Origin: Aquipseudomonas guryensis
GTDB taxonomy: Bacteria; Pseudomonadota; Gammaproteobacteria; Pseudomonadales; Pseudomonadaceae
Direction: 5' to 3'
Length of the DNA: 64,000 bases
Assembly (NCBI RefSeq): GCF_014164785.1
Contig: NZ_JACJFN010000001.1
Location: 1,488,001-1,552,000, forward strand
Below are positions 8,923 to 20,000 of the stretch, in pieces. Every line of letters begins with the position of its first letter. Within the stretch, counting starts at the first letter, position 1. The translations under genes and the position numbers were made by a program. The notes under the pieces are model-generated. The model searched no databases, had not been told where the DNA came from, and saw nothing but the letters and a program-made list of their open reading frames with translations.

Positions 8923-9180
8923 ATGAGCCGGGGCAAGAAAATCCCGCAGCTGGAGCTCGAAGGGCCCCAGCAGCAGACCGCGTTGCAGGTACTGGGGCGT
9001 TTTCTGGAGGATCGCTTCGAGCTCGAGCTGGGCTCGTTCGAGGTGCAGGAAGTGCTCGACCTGATCAGCCGCGACATTGCTCCGCATTATTACAACAAGG
9101 CGATCTCCGATGTGCAGGCGGTCCTATCCGACCGCTTCGCCAGCCTGGAGAGCGACTTGTGGGCGCTCGAGAAGAGCTGA
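8923..9180 (+). CDS. DUF2164 family protein
   Basis: A small 85-residue soluble protein with no signal peptide. The sequence LEDRFELELGSFEVQEVLDLISRDIAPHYYNKAISDVQ includes the family's FE(V/L)xxxLDxxxxxIxPxYYNxAI signature. Function is unknown. It begins immediately after the hisH stop and is therefore co-translated inside the his cluster, which I recall also happens in other pseudomonads; a role in histidine synthesis is not shown. Confidence 0.85.
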   Translation: MSRGKKIPQLELEGPQQQTALQVLGRFLEDRFELELGSFEVQEVLDLISRDIAPHYYNKAISDVQAVLSDRFASLESDLWALEKS

Positions 9181-9217
9181 CCTTTCACCGAATTCATGAC
9201 TTGAGCAGGTTCAACCG

Positions 9218-9955
9218 ATGCTGATTATCCCCGCTATCGATCTCAAGGACGGCGCCTGCGTGCGTCTGCGCCAGGGCCGCATGGAAGACTCCACGGTGTT
9301 CTCCGATGACCCGGTGAGCATGGCCGCCAAATGGGTCGAGGGCGGCTGCCGCCGACTGCACCTGGTCGACCTGAACGGTGCCTTCGAAGGCCGGCCGGTC
9401 AACGGCGAGGTGGTCACCGCCATCGCCAAGCGCTACCCGAATTTGCCGATCCAAATCGGCGGCGGTATTCGCTCGCTGGAAACCATCGAGCACTACGTCA
9501 AGGCCGGTGTCAGCTACGTGATCATCGGCACCAAGGCGGTGAAAGATCCGCAGTTCGTCACCGATGCTTGCAAGGCCTTCCCGGGCAAGGTCATCGTTGG
9601 TCTGGATGCGAAAGACGGCTTCGTCGCCACCGACGGCTGGGCCGAAGTGTCGACCGTGCAGGCCACTGACCTGGCCAAGCGTTTCGAGGCGGATGGCGTG
9701 TCCGCCATCGTTTATACCGACATCGCCAAAGACGGCATGATGCAGGGTTGCAACGTCGAGGCCACCGCGGCCCTGGCGGCGGCCAGCAAGATCCCGGTGA
9801 TCGCCTCCGGCGGCATTCACAACCTCGGTGATATCGAGAAGCTGCTGCTGGCCCGCTCGCCGGGCATCATCGGCGCCATCACCGGCCGGGCGATCTACGA
9901 AGGCACCCTGGATGTCGCCGAGGCGCAAGCCTTCTGCGACGCCTATAAAGGCTGA
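9218..9955 (+). CDS. hisA: ProFAR isomerase HisA
   Basis: A TIM-barrel isomerase of 245 residues. Asp8 (IPAIDLKDG) and the acid on the fifth strand (IVGLDAKDG) are the expected catalytic pair. Phosphate-binding loops IGGGIRS and ASGGIHN are present in each half barrel. A 37-nt spacer after the DUF2164 gene carries its own ribosome site (GAGCAGG), followed by ATG at 9218. Confidence 0.97.
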   Translation: MLIIPAIDLKDGACVRLRQGRMEDSTVFSDDPVSMAAKWVEGGCRRLHLVDLNGAFEGRPVNGEVVTAIAKRYPNLPIQIGGGIRSLETIEHYVKAGVSYVIIGTKAVKDPQFVTDACKAFPGKVIVGLDAKDGFVATDGWAEVSTVQATDLAKRFEADGVSAIVYTDIAKDGMMQGCNVEATAALAAASKIPVIASGGIHNLGDIEKLLLARSPGIIGAITGRAIYEGTLDVAEAQAFCDAYKG

Positions 9956-9965
9956 GGATTCCGAC

Positions 9966-10736
9966 ATGGCGCTGGCTAAACGCATCATCCCTTGCCTGGA
10001 CGTGGATAACGGCCGTGTGGTCAAGGGCGTGCAGTTCGAGAACATCCGCGACGCCGGCGACCCGGTGGAAATCGCCCGCCGCTACGATGAGCAGGGCGCC
10101 GACGAGATCACCTTTCTCGACATTACCGCCAGCGTCGATGGCCGCGACACCACCCTGCATACGGTCGAGCGCATGGCCAGCCAGGTGTTTATCCCGCTGA
10201 CCGTGGGCGGCGGTGTGCGTACCGTGCAGGACATCCGCAATCTGCTCAATGCTGGCGCCGATAAAGTGTCGATCAACACTGCTGCGGTCTTTACGCCCGA
10301 ATTTGTTGGCGAGGCGGCGGCGCGCTTCGGTTCGCAGTGCATTGTTGTGGCGATCGATGCCAAGAAAGTCTCGCTGCCCGGCGAAACCCCGCGCTGGGAG
10401 ATCTTCACCCACGGCGGGCGCAAGCCGACCGGCCTGGACGCCGTGTTGTGGGCGAAGAAGATGGAAGACCTCGGTGCCGGTGAAATCCTCCTGACCAGCA
10501 TGGATCAGGACGGCGTGAAAAGCGGCTACGACCTCGGCGTCACCCGCGCCATCAGCGAGAGCGTGGGCATCCCGGTGATCGCCTCCGGCGGTGTCGGCAA
10601 CCTCGAACATCTGGCCGCTGGCATCCTCGAAGGCAAGGCCGACGCGGTGCTGGCGGCGAGCATCTTCCACTTCGGCGAATACACCGTGCCTGAGGCTAAG
10701 GCCTACCTGGCCAGTCGCGGTATCGTCGTTCGCTGA
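9966..10736 (+). CDS. hisF: Imidazole glycerol phosphate synthase, cyclase subunit HisF
   Basis: A 256-residue TIM barrel that cyclises PRFAR with ammonia from HisH. Catalytic Asp12 lies in [10 protein letters not shown] and the second acid in VVAIDAKK. Phosphate loops VGGGVRT and ASGGVGN are intact. The ATG at 9966 begins [12 protein letters not shown]; the longer upstream frame is the hisA shadow. Last gene of the his operon. The next 361 bp, and everything up to 34.5 kb, look like an insertion relative to the usual Pseudomonas order. Confidence 0.97.
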   Translation: MALAKRIIPCLDVDNGRVVKGVQFENIRDAGDPVEIARRYDEQGADEITFLDITASVDGRDTTLHTVERMASQVFIPLTVGGGVRTVQDIRNLLNAGADKVSINTAAVFTPEFVGEAAARFGSQCIVVAIDAKKVSLPGETPRWEIFTHGGRKPTGLDAVLWAKKMEDLGAGEILLTSMDQDGVKSGYDLGVTRAISESVGIPVIASGGVGNLEHLAAGILEGKADAVLAASIFHFGEYTVPEAKAYLASRGIVVR

Positions 10737-10891
10737 CCTGCTGTCGGGCGGAGCGTGCAAGGCGCTCCGTCACCTCCCCGGCAGGCTCGCTCGGTGCTAT
10801 TACTTAGTGCTGCCTCAGCCTTTTCCTGATTTCCGTATTTCATCCCCCGCGCTAAGCATTCTGTCGGCTAAACGGCTCTAGGCAAAATGGC

Positions 10892-10924
10892 TTTCTGCCA
10901 GCATGCTAGGCTTAATGGCAGAAA
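10892..10924. repeat. 9-bp inverted repeat with 15-bp centre
   Basis: TTTCTGCCA at 10892-10900 is perfectly matched by TGGCAGAAA at 10916-10924. The centre contains the palindrome GCATGC. There is no T run on either strand, so it looks more like an operator than a terminator. Confidence 0.6.
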
Positions 10925-10928
10925 ACAG

Positions 10929-10954
10929 TTGTCAATAAATTGTCGGCGCTTGTC
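10929..10954 (+). promoter_or_regulatory. Three helically phased TTGTC direct repeats
   Basis: TTGTC begins at 10929, 10940 and 10950, spacings of 11 and 10 bp, placing all three on one face of the helix about 145-170 bp ahead of the giant gene. Two read TTGTCA, close to a -35 hexamer, so they may be part of a promoter instead of an activator site. Confidence 0.45.
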
Positions 10955-10964
10955 AGTGTGGCGT

Positions 10965-10979
10965 AGAAAATTATTTTCT
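10965..10979. repeat. 15-bp AT-rich palindrome
   Basis: AGAAAATTATTTTCT is a perfect palindrome around a central T, about 120 bp ahead of the giant gene. It could be an operator half-site pair; there is no direct evidence of a binding protein. Confidence 0.5.
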
Positions 10980-11097
10980 GACGCTCGCTAAAGGTTCCAA
11001 GACTTCTGCCGTCAATTCGCAAACGGGATTCCCTCTCCGCGGTGGCATGCCTGGGTGGCAGAGCTAAGGCGGTTTACTCTGTGCAGGTACAAAAATA

Positions 11098-14000
11098 ATG
11101 AGCAGCATCTTTACTGGCCTGACTACCGCCCAAGTAGCCGCGTTGACCACCGACCAAATCGCCGCTTTGACCACCGAAGACATTGCTGGCATGAGTACGG
11201 CGCAGATGGTGGCCTTTACCACTGCACAGATCCAGGTGCTGTCTACCGAGAGCGTTCAGGCGCTGTCTACCGCCCAGCTTCGGGCCATGCAGACAGTGGA
11301 TTTTGCTGCCCTGACCAGTGATCAGGTCCCCGCGCTCGATGCCACCCAGACCGCAGCGCTTACCACTGCCCAGATTGTTGCCCTGACCACCGCCCAGGCC
11401 GCCGCGCTGACTGCCACCCAGGCCGCCGCCCTGACCACCGCTCAGTTGCAGAAAATGGAAAACGCCGACCTGGCGGCCCTGGGCACCGATGCGATCGAGG
11501 CACTTTCCACCGCTCAGGTGTTCAATCTCACCACCGCGCAGGTGGCCAGCCTGACCAATGCCCAGGTGGCGGCTCTGGAAATTCAGGATCTGGCAGTGAT
11601 GAACGCTGCGGCGATCAAGGCCATGACCGCCGGTCAGGTGGCTGCTCTGACCACTGACCAGATCCAGTCGCTCAGTACCCTGCAGATTGCTGCCCTGGAT
11701 ACCGATGTCGGCTCTTTGACCAACGCCCAGATTGTGGCCCTTGAGTCGCATCAGGTTGCCGCGCTGAACTCCGTGCAGGTTGGCGCGCTGTCGCCGACCA
11801 AGCTGGCGGCCCTGGAAGCGGCCGATATCGCTTACCTGACCACTGCCGTGGTCGCAGCGCTGAAGACCAATCAGATTGCCGGGCTGACGACCGATCAGGT
11901 AGAAGCGCTGACCACCTTGCAGGTCAGCAAGCTGTCCTCCGCGCAGCTGGCTGCGCTCACCACCGCACAGATTCAGGCTATGGAGGTGGCGGATATCGCC
12001 GTGCTCTCCACGGCTGCCATACCGGGGCTTACCACTGCGCAGGTCGTCGCACTGACCACTGACCAGATACAGGCGCTGACCAGTGCCCAGGTCGCAAGGC
12101 TGGACACTGCCGATGTGCGCGCGCTGACTGCTGCTCAGCTGGAAGCCATGGAGAGCGCGCAGATTGGCGCACTCACGGCAACCCAGGTGCTGGCCCTGAC
12201 CACTACCCAGCTGCAGGCCATCGAAGCGGCTGATCTTGCGGCAATGAGTACGGCTGCCATTGGTGCTTTGACCACGACCCAGATCAACAAGCTGACCACC
12301 GAGCAGATCGAAGCGCTGACCACCCTGCAGGTTCGCTCTCTGAAATCGACCCAGCTGGCTGCCATGACCACTGCCCAGGTACGTGCTCTGGAGGCTGAAG
12401 ATGTAGCGGCGATCTCCACTGCCAGCATCGCCGGTCTGAGCACTGTGCAGATCGCGGCTATGACCACCGATCAGATCGAAGCACTGACCAGTGCTCAGAT
12501 CGCCCAGCTGGATACCGCCGACGTCAAGGCGCTGACCACGGCGCAGATTGATGCACTGGACTCGGTGCAGATTGCTGGCTTGACCAGTGTCCAGATCAGC
12601 GCGTTGACCACCGCCCAGGTCGCCGCCATTGATTTGGATATTGTCGGCATTTCCCCCGCTACCCTGGCGGCCATGAACACGGCACAGATCCGTGCGCTAG
12701 ATATCGCTCAGATCGAAGCGCTGACTACCGCCCAGGCTGCTGCACTTACTGCCACTCAAGTAGCTGCTCTGAGCACCACCAGCATCGAGGCCATCGAGGT
12801 CGCGGACCTGGCCGTCATCAGTACCGCTGCGATCAAGGGGCTGACCACTGCGCAGGTGCGCGCCCTTACCAGCGATCAGGTCGCCGCCCTGACCTCCGCA
12901 CAGATTCGCTCCATGGATGCCGTCGACGTAGCTGCTCTTAGCTCCGACAGCATTGCCGCCCTGAGCACTTTGCAGATCAGCGCCCTGACCGCTGGGCAGA
13001 TTGCCGCGCTGACCACCGTGCAGATTGCCGCCATTGATGACGCCAGCCTGGCGGTATTGTCCCCGGCGACCATTGCGGGCTTGACCACTGCGCAGATTCG
13101 CGCCCTGACCAGCGATCAGTTGGTGGCGCTGACTACGGCGCAGGCTGCTGCGCTGACCATCACCCAGGTTGCTGCTTTGAGCACCGCGCAGGTCGCTGCT
13201 CTGGAAGTGGCGGATGTCGCCAAGCTCTCCACGTCCGCTATTGTCGGGCTGAGCAGTGCACAAGTGAGCGCGCTGACCGATGCTCAGTTGCAGGCGCTGA
13301 CTACCGCGCAGATATCCAAGATTGATGCAGCTGATCTCGCCGGCCTGAGTACCGCCGATATCGGGCTGCTGAGTGCTGGGCAGATTGGCGCTCTGACCGC
13401 CACTCAGGTGGTTGCGCTAAGCACCGCACAGGTGCGCGCCATTGAGGTGGGGGATATCCCCTCGCTGTCGATCGCCGCTATCAAGGCGCTGTCCACGGCG
13501 CAGGTTGCTGCCTTGACCACCGATCAGATAGTTGCTTTGACTTCTGCTCAGGTCGCCGGCCTCGATCCGGCTGATTTTGCTGCGTTGGGAACCGCTCAGC
13601 TGGTTGCCCTCAGCCAGGCCCAAGCCGCCGCGCTGACTTCGGCGCAGATCGCTGCACTTTCGCCTGCCAAACTGGCAGCGCTGGAAGAAACCGATCTGGC
13701 TGCTCTGAGCACACTGGCCGTGAGGGGGCTGACCAGCGCTCAGATCGGCGCGTTGACCACCGATCAGATCGTTGCCCTGACCACTGCCCAGGCTGCGGCC
13801 CTCAGCTCGGCGCAGATCGTCGGCCTGAAAACCTCGCAGATTGCCGCACTTGAAGAAACGGACCTGGCGGCACTGTCCACTGCGGCCATTGCCGGCATGA
13901 GCACGGCGCAGATCGCCAGCTTGCAGGCTACCCAGGTCGATGACCTGACCACGCTGCAGATCCAGGCCATACAGACGGTCGACATCAAGGCCATGACCAC

Positions 14001-17000
14001 CGACCAGATGGCTGCGCTCACCGCACCTCAGGTGTCGTCCCTGACCATCCCGCAGCTGGTGGCCATGACCACTGCGCAGATTGATGCACTGAACACGCCG
14101 CTCACTGCCGAGCAACTGGTAGCCCGTGAGATCGGTGCCTTGACCACAGCCAATATCGGTGCGCTGACCACCGCGCAGATTGCTGCCTGGACTACCGCCC
14201 ACGCGGCAGCCTTGGTCTCGACGCAGGTCGCGGCGATGAGCACGGCACAGGTGCGCGCATTCGAAACCGTGGACTTCCAGGCGCTGTCTGCCAGTGTGAT
14301 CCAGGGCTTGAGTACGGCCCAGGTCGCCAAGCTGACCAATGCCCAGGTCGCGGCGCTGACCACCGAGCAGATCACCGCTTTGGAAGTAATCGATCTGGGT
14401 GCTCTCAGCACTTCGCAGATCGTGGCTCTGACTACTGCCCAGGCCGCTGCTCTGAGTACTGCGCAGGCCGTTGGCCTGAGCACCGCCCAGCTGCGTGCGC
14501 TGCAGACTGCCGATCTGGCTGCGCTCAGCACGTTTGCGGTGAGCAAGCTAACCGCGGCACAGATCGCAGCACTGACTACCGCCCAGGTTGCCGCGCTCAC
14601 CTCCGATCAGGTTGAGGCCCTCAGCGTTGCTCAGATCAAGGCGCTGGGTACTGCCCAGGTCAAGGCACTGGACACCGAACAGATCGCTGTGCTGAGTTCC
14701 GCCCAGCTTTCCGCACTGGAAACCGCGGATATCCTAGCGCTGACTACCGATCAGTTGGTCGCGCTGAGTACCCAGCAGATTGGTCAGTTGAGTTCTGCGC
14801 AGATCACCGCGCTGACCAGCAAGCAGATCATGGCGCTGGAAACCGATCAGATTGCCGCGCTGAAGACGGCGCAGATCGTCGCCATGGATACCGAAGACTT
14901 CAAGGCGCTGAGCATCGAGCAGATCGCCGCACTCGATAGTGCGCAGATCCGTGCCCTGCAGACGGCGGATATTGTTGCCCTGACCACCGCACAATTCGCC
15001 GCGTTGAGTACCGCCCAGCTGGCCGCCCTGACCACGGCGCAGATCCGCGCCATCGAGACGGCTGATCTGCGTCAGCTGAGTACCCTGCAGATCGCCAGCC
15101 TCAGCTCCAGCCAGGTAGCTGCGCTGACCACCGCGCAAATCGCCAAGCTACTGACCGCACAGGTGGCCGCCCTGGAGACCCAGGATCTGGTCGCTCTCAG
15201 CACGGCTGCCATTGTCAGCCTGACCAACAACCAGGTAGCTGCGTTGAGTACCGCGCAGGTCGCGGCACTGACTACTGCACAGATTCGCGCCATAGAGACC
15301 AACGATCTTGCCGTCCTCGACGACGAACAAATCGAAGCTCTGACCACGGCCCAGGTTGCTGCGCTGACCAGTGCGCAAATCGCCGCCATGACCCCGGAGC
15401 AGCTCGCTGCCCTGCAGGCTGAAGACCTTGCTGTGCTGTCGACCGCAGTGATCAAGGCGCTGACCACTACTCAGGTAGCGGAACTCACCACCGAACAACT
15501 GGCAGGGCTGTCGACCGCCCAGTTGGCGGCCTTGGAAACAGCCGATATTCGCGTGCTCAGCAATGAGCAGATCACCGCGCTGACCAGCGTCCAGGTGGCT
15601 GCGCTGACCACCGCTCAGATTGCCGCGCTGACCACTGCCCAGGTTTCCGTACTGTCCACCGAGGACATTGCGGCACTGGGGCTGCCGGCATTCAGAGCGC
15701 TGACCACTGCCCAGCTGCGTGCCCTGGGCGAGGAACAACTGGCGGCGCTGACTACCGCTCAGGCGGCGGCACTGACCACCGTGCAGATTCGCGCACTGAC
15801 AGTCGGCCAGCTGGCCGCCCTGGAAACCGCCGATCTGGCCGCGCTGGCCACTGCCAACATTGCTGCGCTGCTCAGTGCCCAAGTGCAGGGGCTGACCAGC
15901 GAGCAGGTCGCCGCGCTCACGACGGCCCAAATCAAGGCCCTGACCACCACCCAGATTGCCTTGCTGAGCGAGGAGCAGGTCGCGGCCATCGAAACCGAAG
16001 ACCTGCAGCAATTGACCAGCTCCGCCATCCAGGCTCTGAGTTCGGCTCAGGTTGCGGCGCTGACCAGTGATCAGGTCGCGATTCTCAGTACCGCGCAGAT
16101 CCGCGCCCTGGATACGGCGGATGTGGCGGCCTTGGTGCCGGAGCAGCTGGTCGTCCTGAGCAGCGCCCAGTTGCAGGCGCTGAGCACGGCGCAGATTGTC
16201 GCCCTGGGTTCCGATCAGGTCGCCGCACTGAGCACCGATCAAATCGAGGCACTGACCACCGCTCAGGTACGTGCCCTGCAAACCGCTGATCTGCAAGCCC
16301 TAAGTGTTGAACAGATCCAAACCCTGACCACCGCCCAGGTCGCCGCATTGACCACTGTCCAAGTGGCATCCCTGACCTCCGATCAGGTGGCGGCGCTGGA
16401 AATCGACGACCTCAATGTCCTGTCCACGGCCAGCATCAAGGCGCTTGGTAGCGACCAGGTCGCGGCCCTGAGCACCGATCAGGTTGCTGCCCTGAGTACC
16501 GCCCAGGTGGCGGCGCTGGACAGCCAGGATGTCGCCGCGCTCGGCACCGCGCAGATCGTCGCGCTGACCAACGAGCAGATGGCGGCCCTGAGTTCCAGCC
16601 AGTTTGCCGCACTCGGCAGCGATCAGATTGCTGCCATCGAAATCGATGACCTGCAGCAACTGTCCACTGCCGTCATTCGCAACCTGAGCACTGACCAGGT
16701 GCAGGCCCTGAGCACCGATCAGGTACAAGCCCTCACTGGTTCGCAGGTGGTGGCCCTGACGACTGCGCAACTGAGCAAGTTGAGCACCGAGCAGATTGTT
16801 GCCCTGGATGCCGAGGACCTCTCGCTGCTGAGCACGGCGCAAGTTGCCGCCCTGACCACCGCCCAGGTGGCCGCTCTGACCGTAGAACAGATTGCCAACC
16901 TTGGCTCGCTGCAACTGGGTGCCTTCGATACGGCGGACATCCGTGCCCTCGGCACGGCGCAGATCGTCGCGCTGACTGAGGAGCAAGTGGTTGTTCTGAC

Positions 17001-20000
17001 TTCTGCGCAATTTGCCGCACTCACCACCGATCAGATCCGCGCCTTGGAAGTGCAGGATCTGGCCGCGCTGAGCAGCACGGCGATTGCCGGCCTGAGCACG
17101 GCCCAGGCTGCCGCGCTGACCACCGCGCAGATCGCCGCGCTGACCGAGGATCAGGTTCCGGCGCTGACCAGCGCGCAGATGGCGGTGCTCAGCACCGAAC
17201 AGGTCGCCGCGTTCGAACCCTTCGATCTGGCCGCCCTGGCGCCGAGCACCATCTCCGGCTTCAGCTCCGCGCAGATGGCCGCTCTCAGCACGGCGCAGAT
17301 TGCGGCACTGACCTCCGATCAGATCGCCGCGCTGGATGCCTCCGACCTGTCCGCACTGACCACCGAACAGATCGTCGCGCTGACCGAGAATCAGGCGCGT
17401 GGCCTGACTTCCGCGCAGGTCGCCGCCTTCAGCACCGAGCAGCTGGCTGCTCTGGAAACGGCCGATCTGGCCAAGCTCACCACCGCTGCCGTTGGCGCCC
17501 TGTCTTCGGCGCAGTTGGCAGCCCTGACCCTGGATCAGGTTGCGGCGCTGACTGCCTCGCAAATGGGCAATCTGGCTACCGCCAGCCTGGCCGGTCTCAG
17601 CACCGCCCAGGTAGCTGCGCTGTCGTCCACTCAGGTGGCTGCTCTGGGCGTCGAACAGGTGGCCGTGCTCAGTACTGCCCAGATCGCCGCTTTGGATGCC
17701 GTTGATGTCGCTGCGCTGAGCAATACCCGCATCGTTGCCCTGACCACCGCCCAGGTGGCTGCCCTGACCCTTGGTCAGCTCGAGGCCTTGAGTACCTCTC
17801 AGGTGCGTGCTCTGGAAACTGAAGATGTTGCTGCGCTGACCACTGAGCAAGTCGCCAGCCTCGATGTCGCTCAGGTTGCTGCACTGACTACCGCGCAGAT
17901 CGCCGCGCTGACCACGGCCCAGGTGCGCGCGCTGACCATCGAGCAGCTTGAAGCGCTCAGCGGTACGCAGGTTGCCGCCCTGGAAACCGAAGACCTGGTC
18001 GCCCTGACCACCGATCAACTGCAGGCGCTCTCCACCGAGCAGATTGCTGCACTGAAGACCGCACAAATCGCTGCCCTTACCACGGCGCAGGTCGTGGCCC
18101 TGGAAGCCGGTGATATCTCTGGCTTGAGCGCCGCCCAGCTGGTGGCACTGACTACCGCGCAGGCCGCCGTGCTGACTGTCGAGCAGATCGCCGCGCTGAG
18201 CACAGCACAGGTTCGCGCACTGGAAACCGCCGACCTGGCGGTCTTGCCGACCGATCGCATCGCTGCCCTGAGTACCGTGCAGCTGGAGGCCCTGACCACC
18301 GCGCAGGTGGTTGCCCTGACCACCGACCAGGCGCGTGCTCTGACGGCTGATCAGGTTGCCGCGTTGACCACCACACAGGTGCGTGCACTGGCTACCGATG
18401 ATCTGGCCGTGTTGACCAGCGATCAGATCGCTGCGCTGACCTCCGATCAGATCACCGCGCTGAGCAATGCCCAGGTGGTCGCGCTGACCACCGCTCAGGC
18501 TGCCGCCATCGAAGTGGCAGATCTGGCTGGCCTGACCACGGGCCAAGTACAGGCCCTGCAGACCGATGATCTGGCCGCGCTGACCACCGCGCAGATCGCC
18601 GGTCTGAGCAATGCGCAACTGGCCGCCCTGAGCACGGCACAGATCGTCGCACTGACCAGCGCTCAAGTGGCTGCCCTGACCAATAGCCAGGTCGCTGCCC
18701 TGTCTACTGCCCAGGTGCGTGCACTGGAAACCGCCGACCTGGCTGCACTGACGACTGCTCAGGTACAGGCGCTGACCACCGCCCAAGTAGTAGCACTGAG
18801 CACCGCTCAGGTGGCCAGCCTGACCCAGACCCAGGTTGCCGTGCTGGAAAGCAGCGACCTGCGTGCCCTGACCACGGCGCAGATAGTTGCCCTAACTACT
18901 GCGCAGATTCAGGCGCTGACCACGACTCAGATTACTCAGCTGACCAGTACCCAGATCGCCGCGCTGGAAACCGCTGACCTGGCGGCCCTCAGTCAAGAGC
19001 AGGTATTTGCCCTCAGCGGCTCGCAACCTACCGCGCTGACCACTGCCCAGATCGCCAGCCTGCCGACCGCGCAGATTGCTGCTTGGCAGACTGCTGACCT
19101 GGCCAACCTCACGACTGAGCAGATTCAGGCGCTGACCACTGCCCAGATGCAGGCCCTGACCCTGGAGCAGGTTCCGGCCCTGACCACTCTGCAGATCCGT
19201 GCGCTGGAAACTGCCGACTTGGCTGCGCTGACCGCCGAGCAGGTGGTCAATCTGACAACCCTACAGGTGGCTGCGCTGACCACTGAGCAAATCCAGGCGT
19301 TGACCACCGCTCAGGTGGCGGCGCTGGAGACTGCCGACCTGCGCGCGCTCGGTACTGCGCAGATTCGCGCTCTGGAGAGCGCCGATCTGGCTGCTCTTAC
19401 CGATACCCAGATCGCCGCGCTGACCACCGCCCAAGTGGCGGCATTGACCACGGCGCAGATCAACAAGCTGACCGCCGGTCAGATCGCTGCGCTGGAGACC
19501 GCCGATCTGGCCGCGCTGAGTACCGCGCAGATCGTCGCGCTGACCAGCGCACAGATCCAGGCCCTCGGCGCTGCGCAGATTGCCGCGCTGACCACCGCCC
19601 AGGTGCGTGCGCTGGAAACCGCCGATGTGGCGGTGTTGACTGCCGAGCAGATTGCGGCCTTCACCACCGTGCAGATCCAGGCGTTGAGCACTGCGCAGAT
19701 TGTTGCCCTGACCACCGAGCAGATCCAGGCGCTGGAGCAGGCAGACCTGCAGGCCCTGACTACCGCCCAGTTGGTGGCCATGCAAACCGCCGACCTGGCA
19801 GCTCTGCGTACTGATCAAATCGAGGCCCTGACCACCGCGCAGTTCGTGGCACTGACCAGCAGCCAACTGCTGGCCCTGACCACCGAGCAGATTGCGGCTA
19901 TCGAAACCGTCGACCTGGTGGCGCTCAGCGCCAGCCAGATCAGCAAACTGGAAACCGCCGATATCGCCGCCCTGCAGGGCGCGCAGATTGCTGCGCTGAC

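Larger units (their letters stand above)
10737..11097. other. 361-bp spacer upstream of the giant repeat gene
   Basis: No plausible gene. It is more AT-rich than its flanks in the second half. It holds an inverted repeat (10892-10924), three TTGTC direct repeats spaced one helical turn apart (10929-10954) and a 15-bp palindrome (10965-10979). A weak GC hairpin (GGAGCG/CGCTCC, 10750-10768) without a T run lies just after hisF. The transcription start of the giant gene must lie in this stretch. The ribosome site before ATG 11098 is weak (GCAGGTA about 10 nt upstream). Confidence 0.6.
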
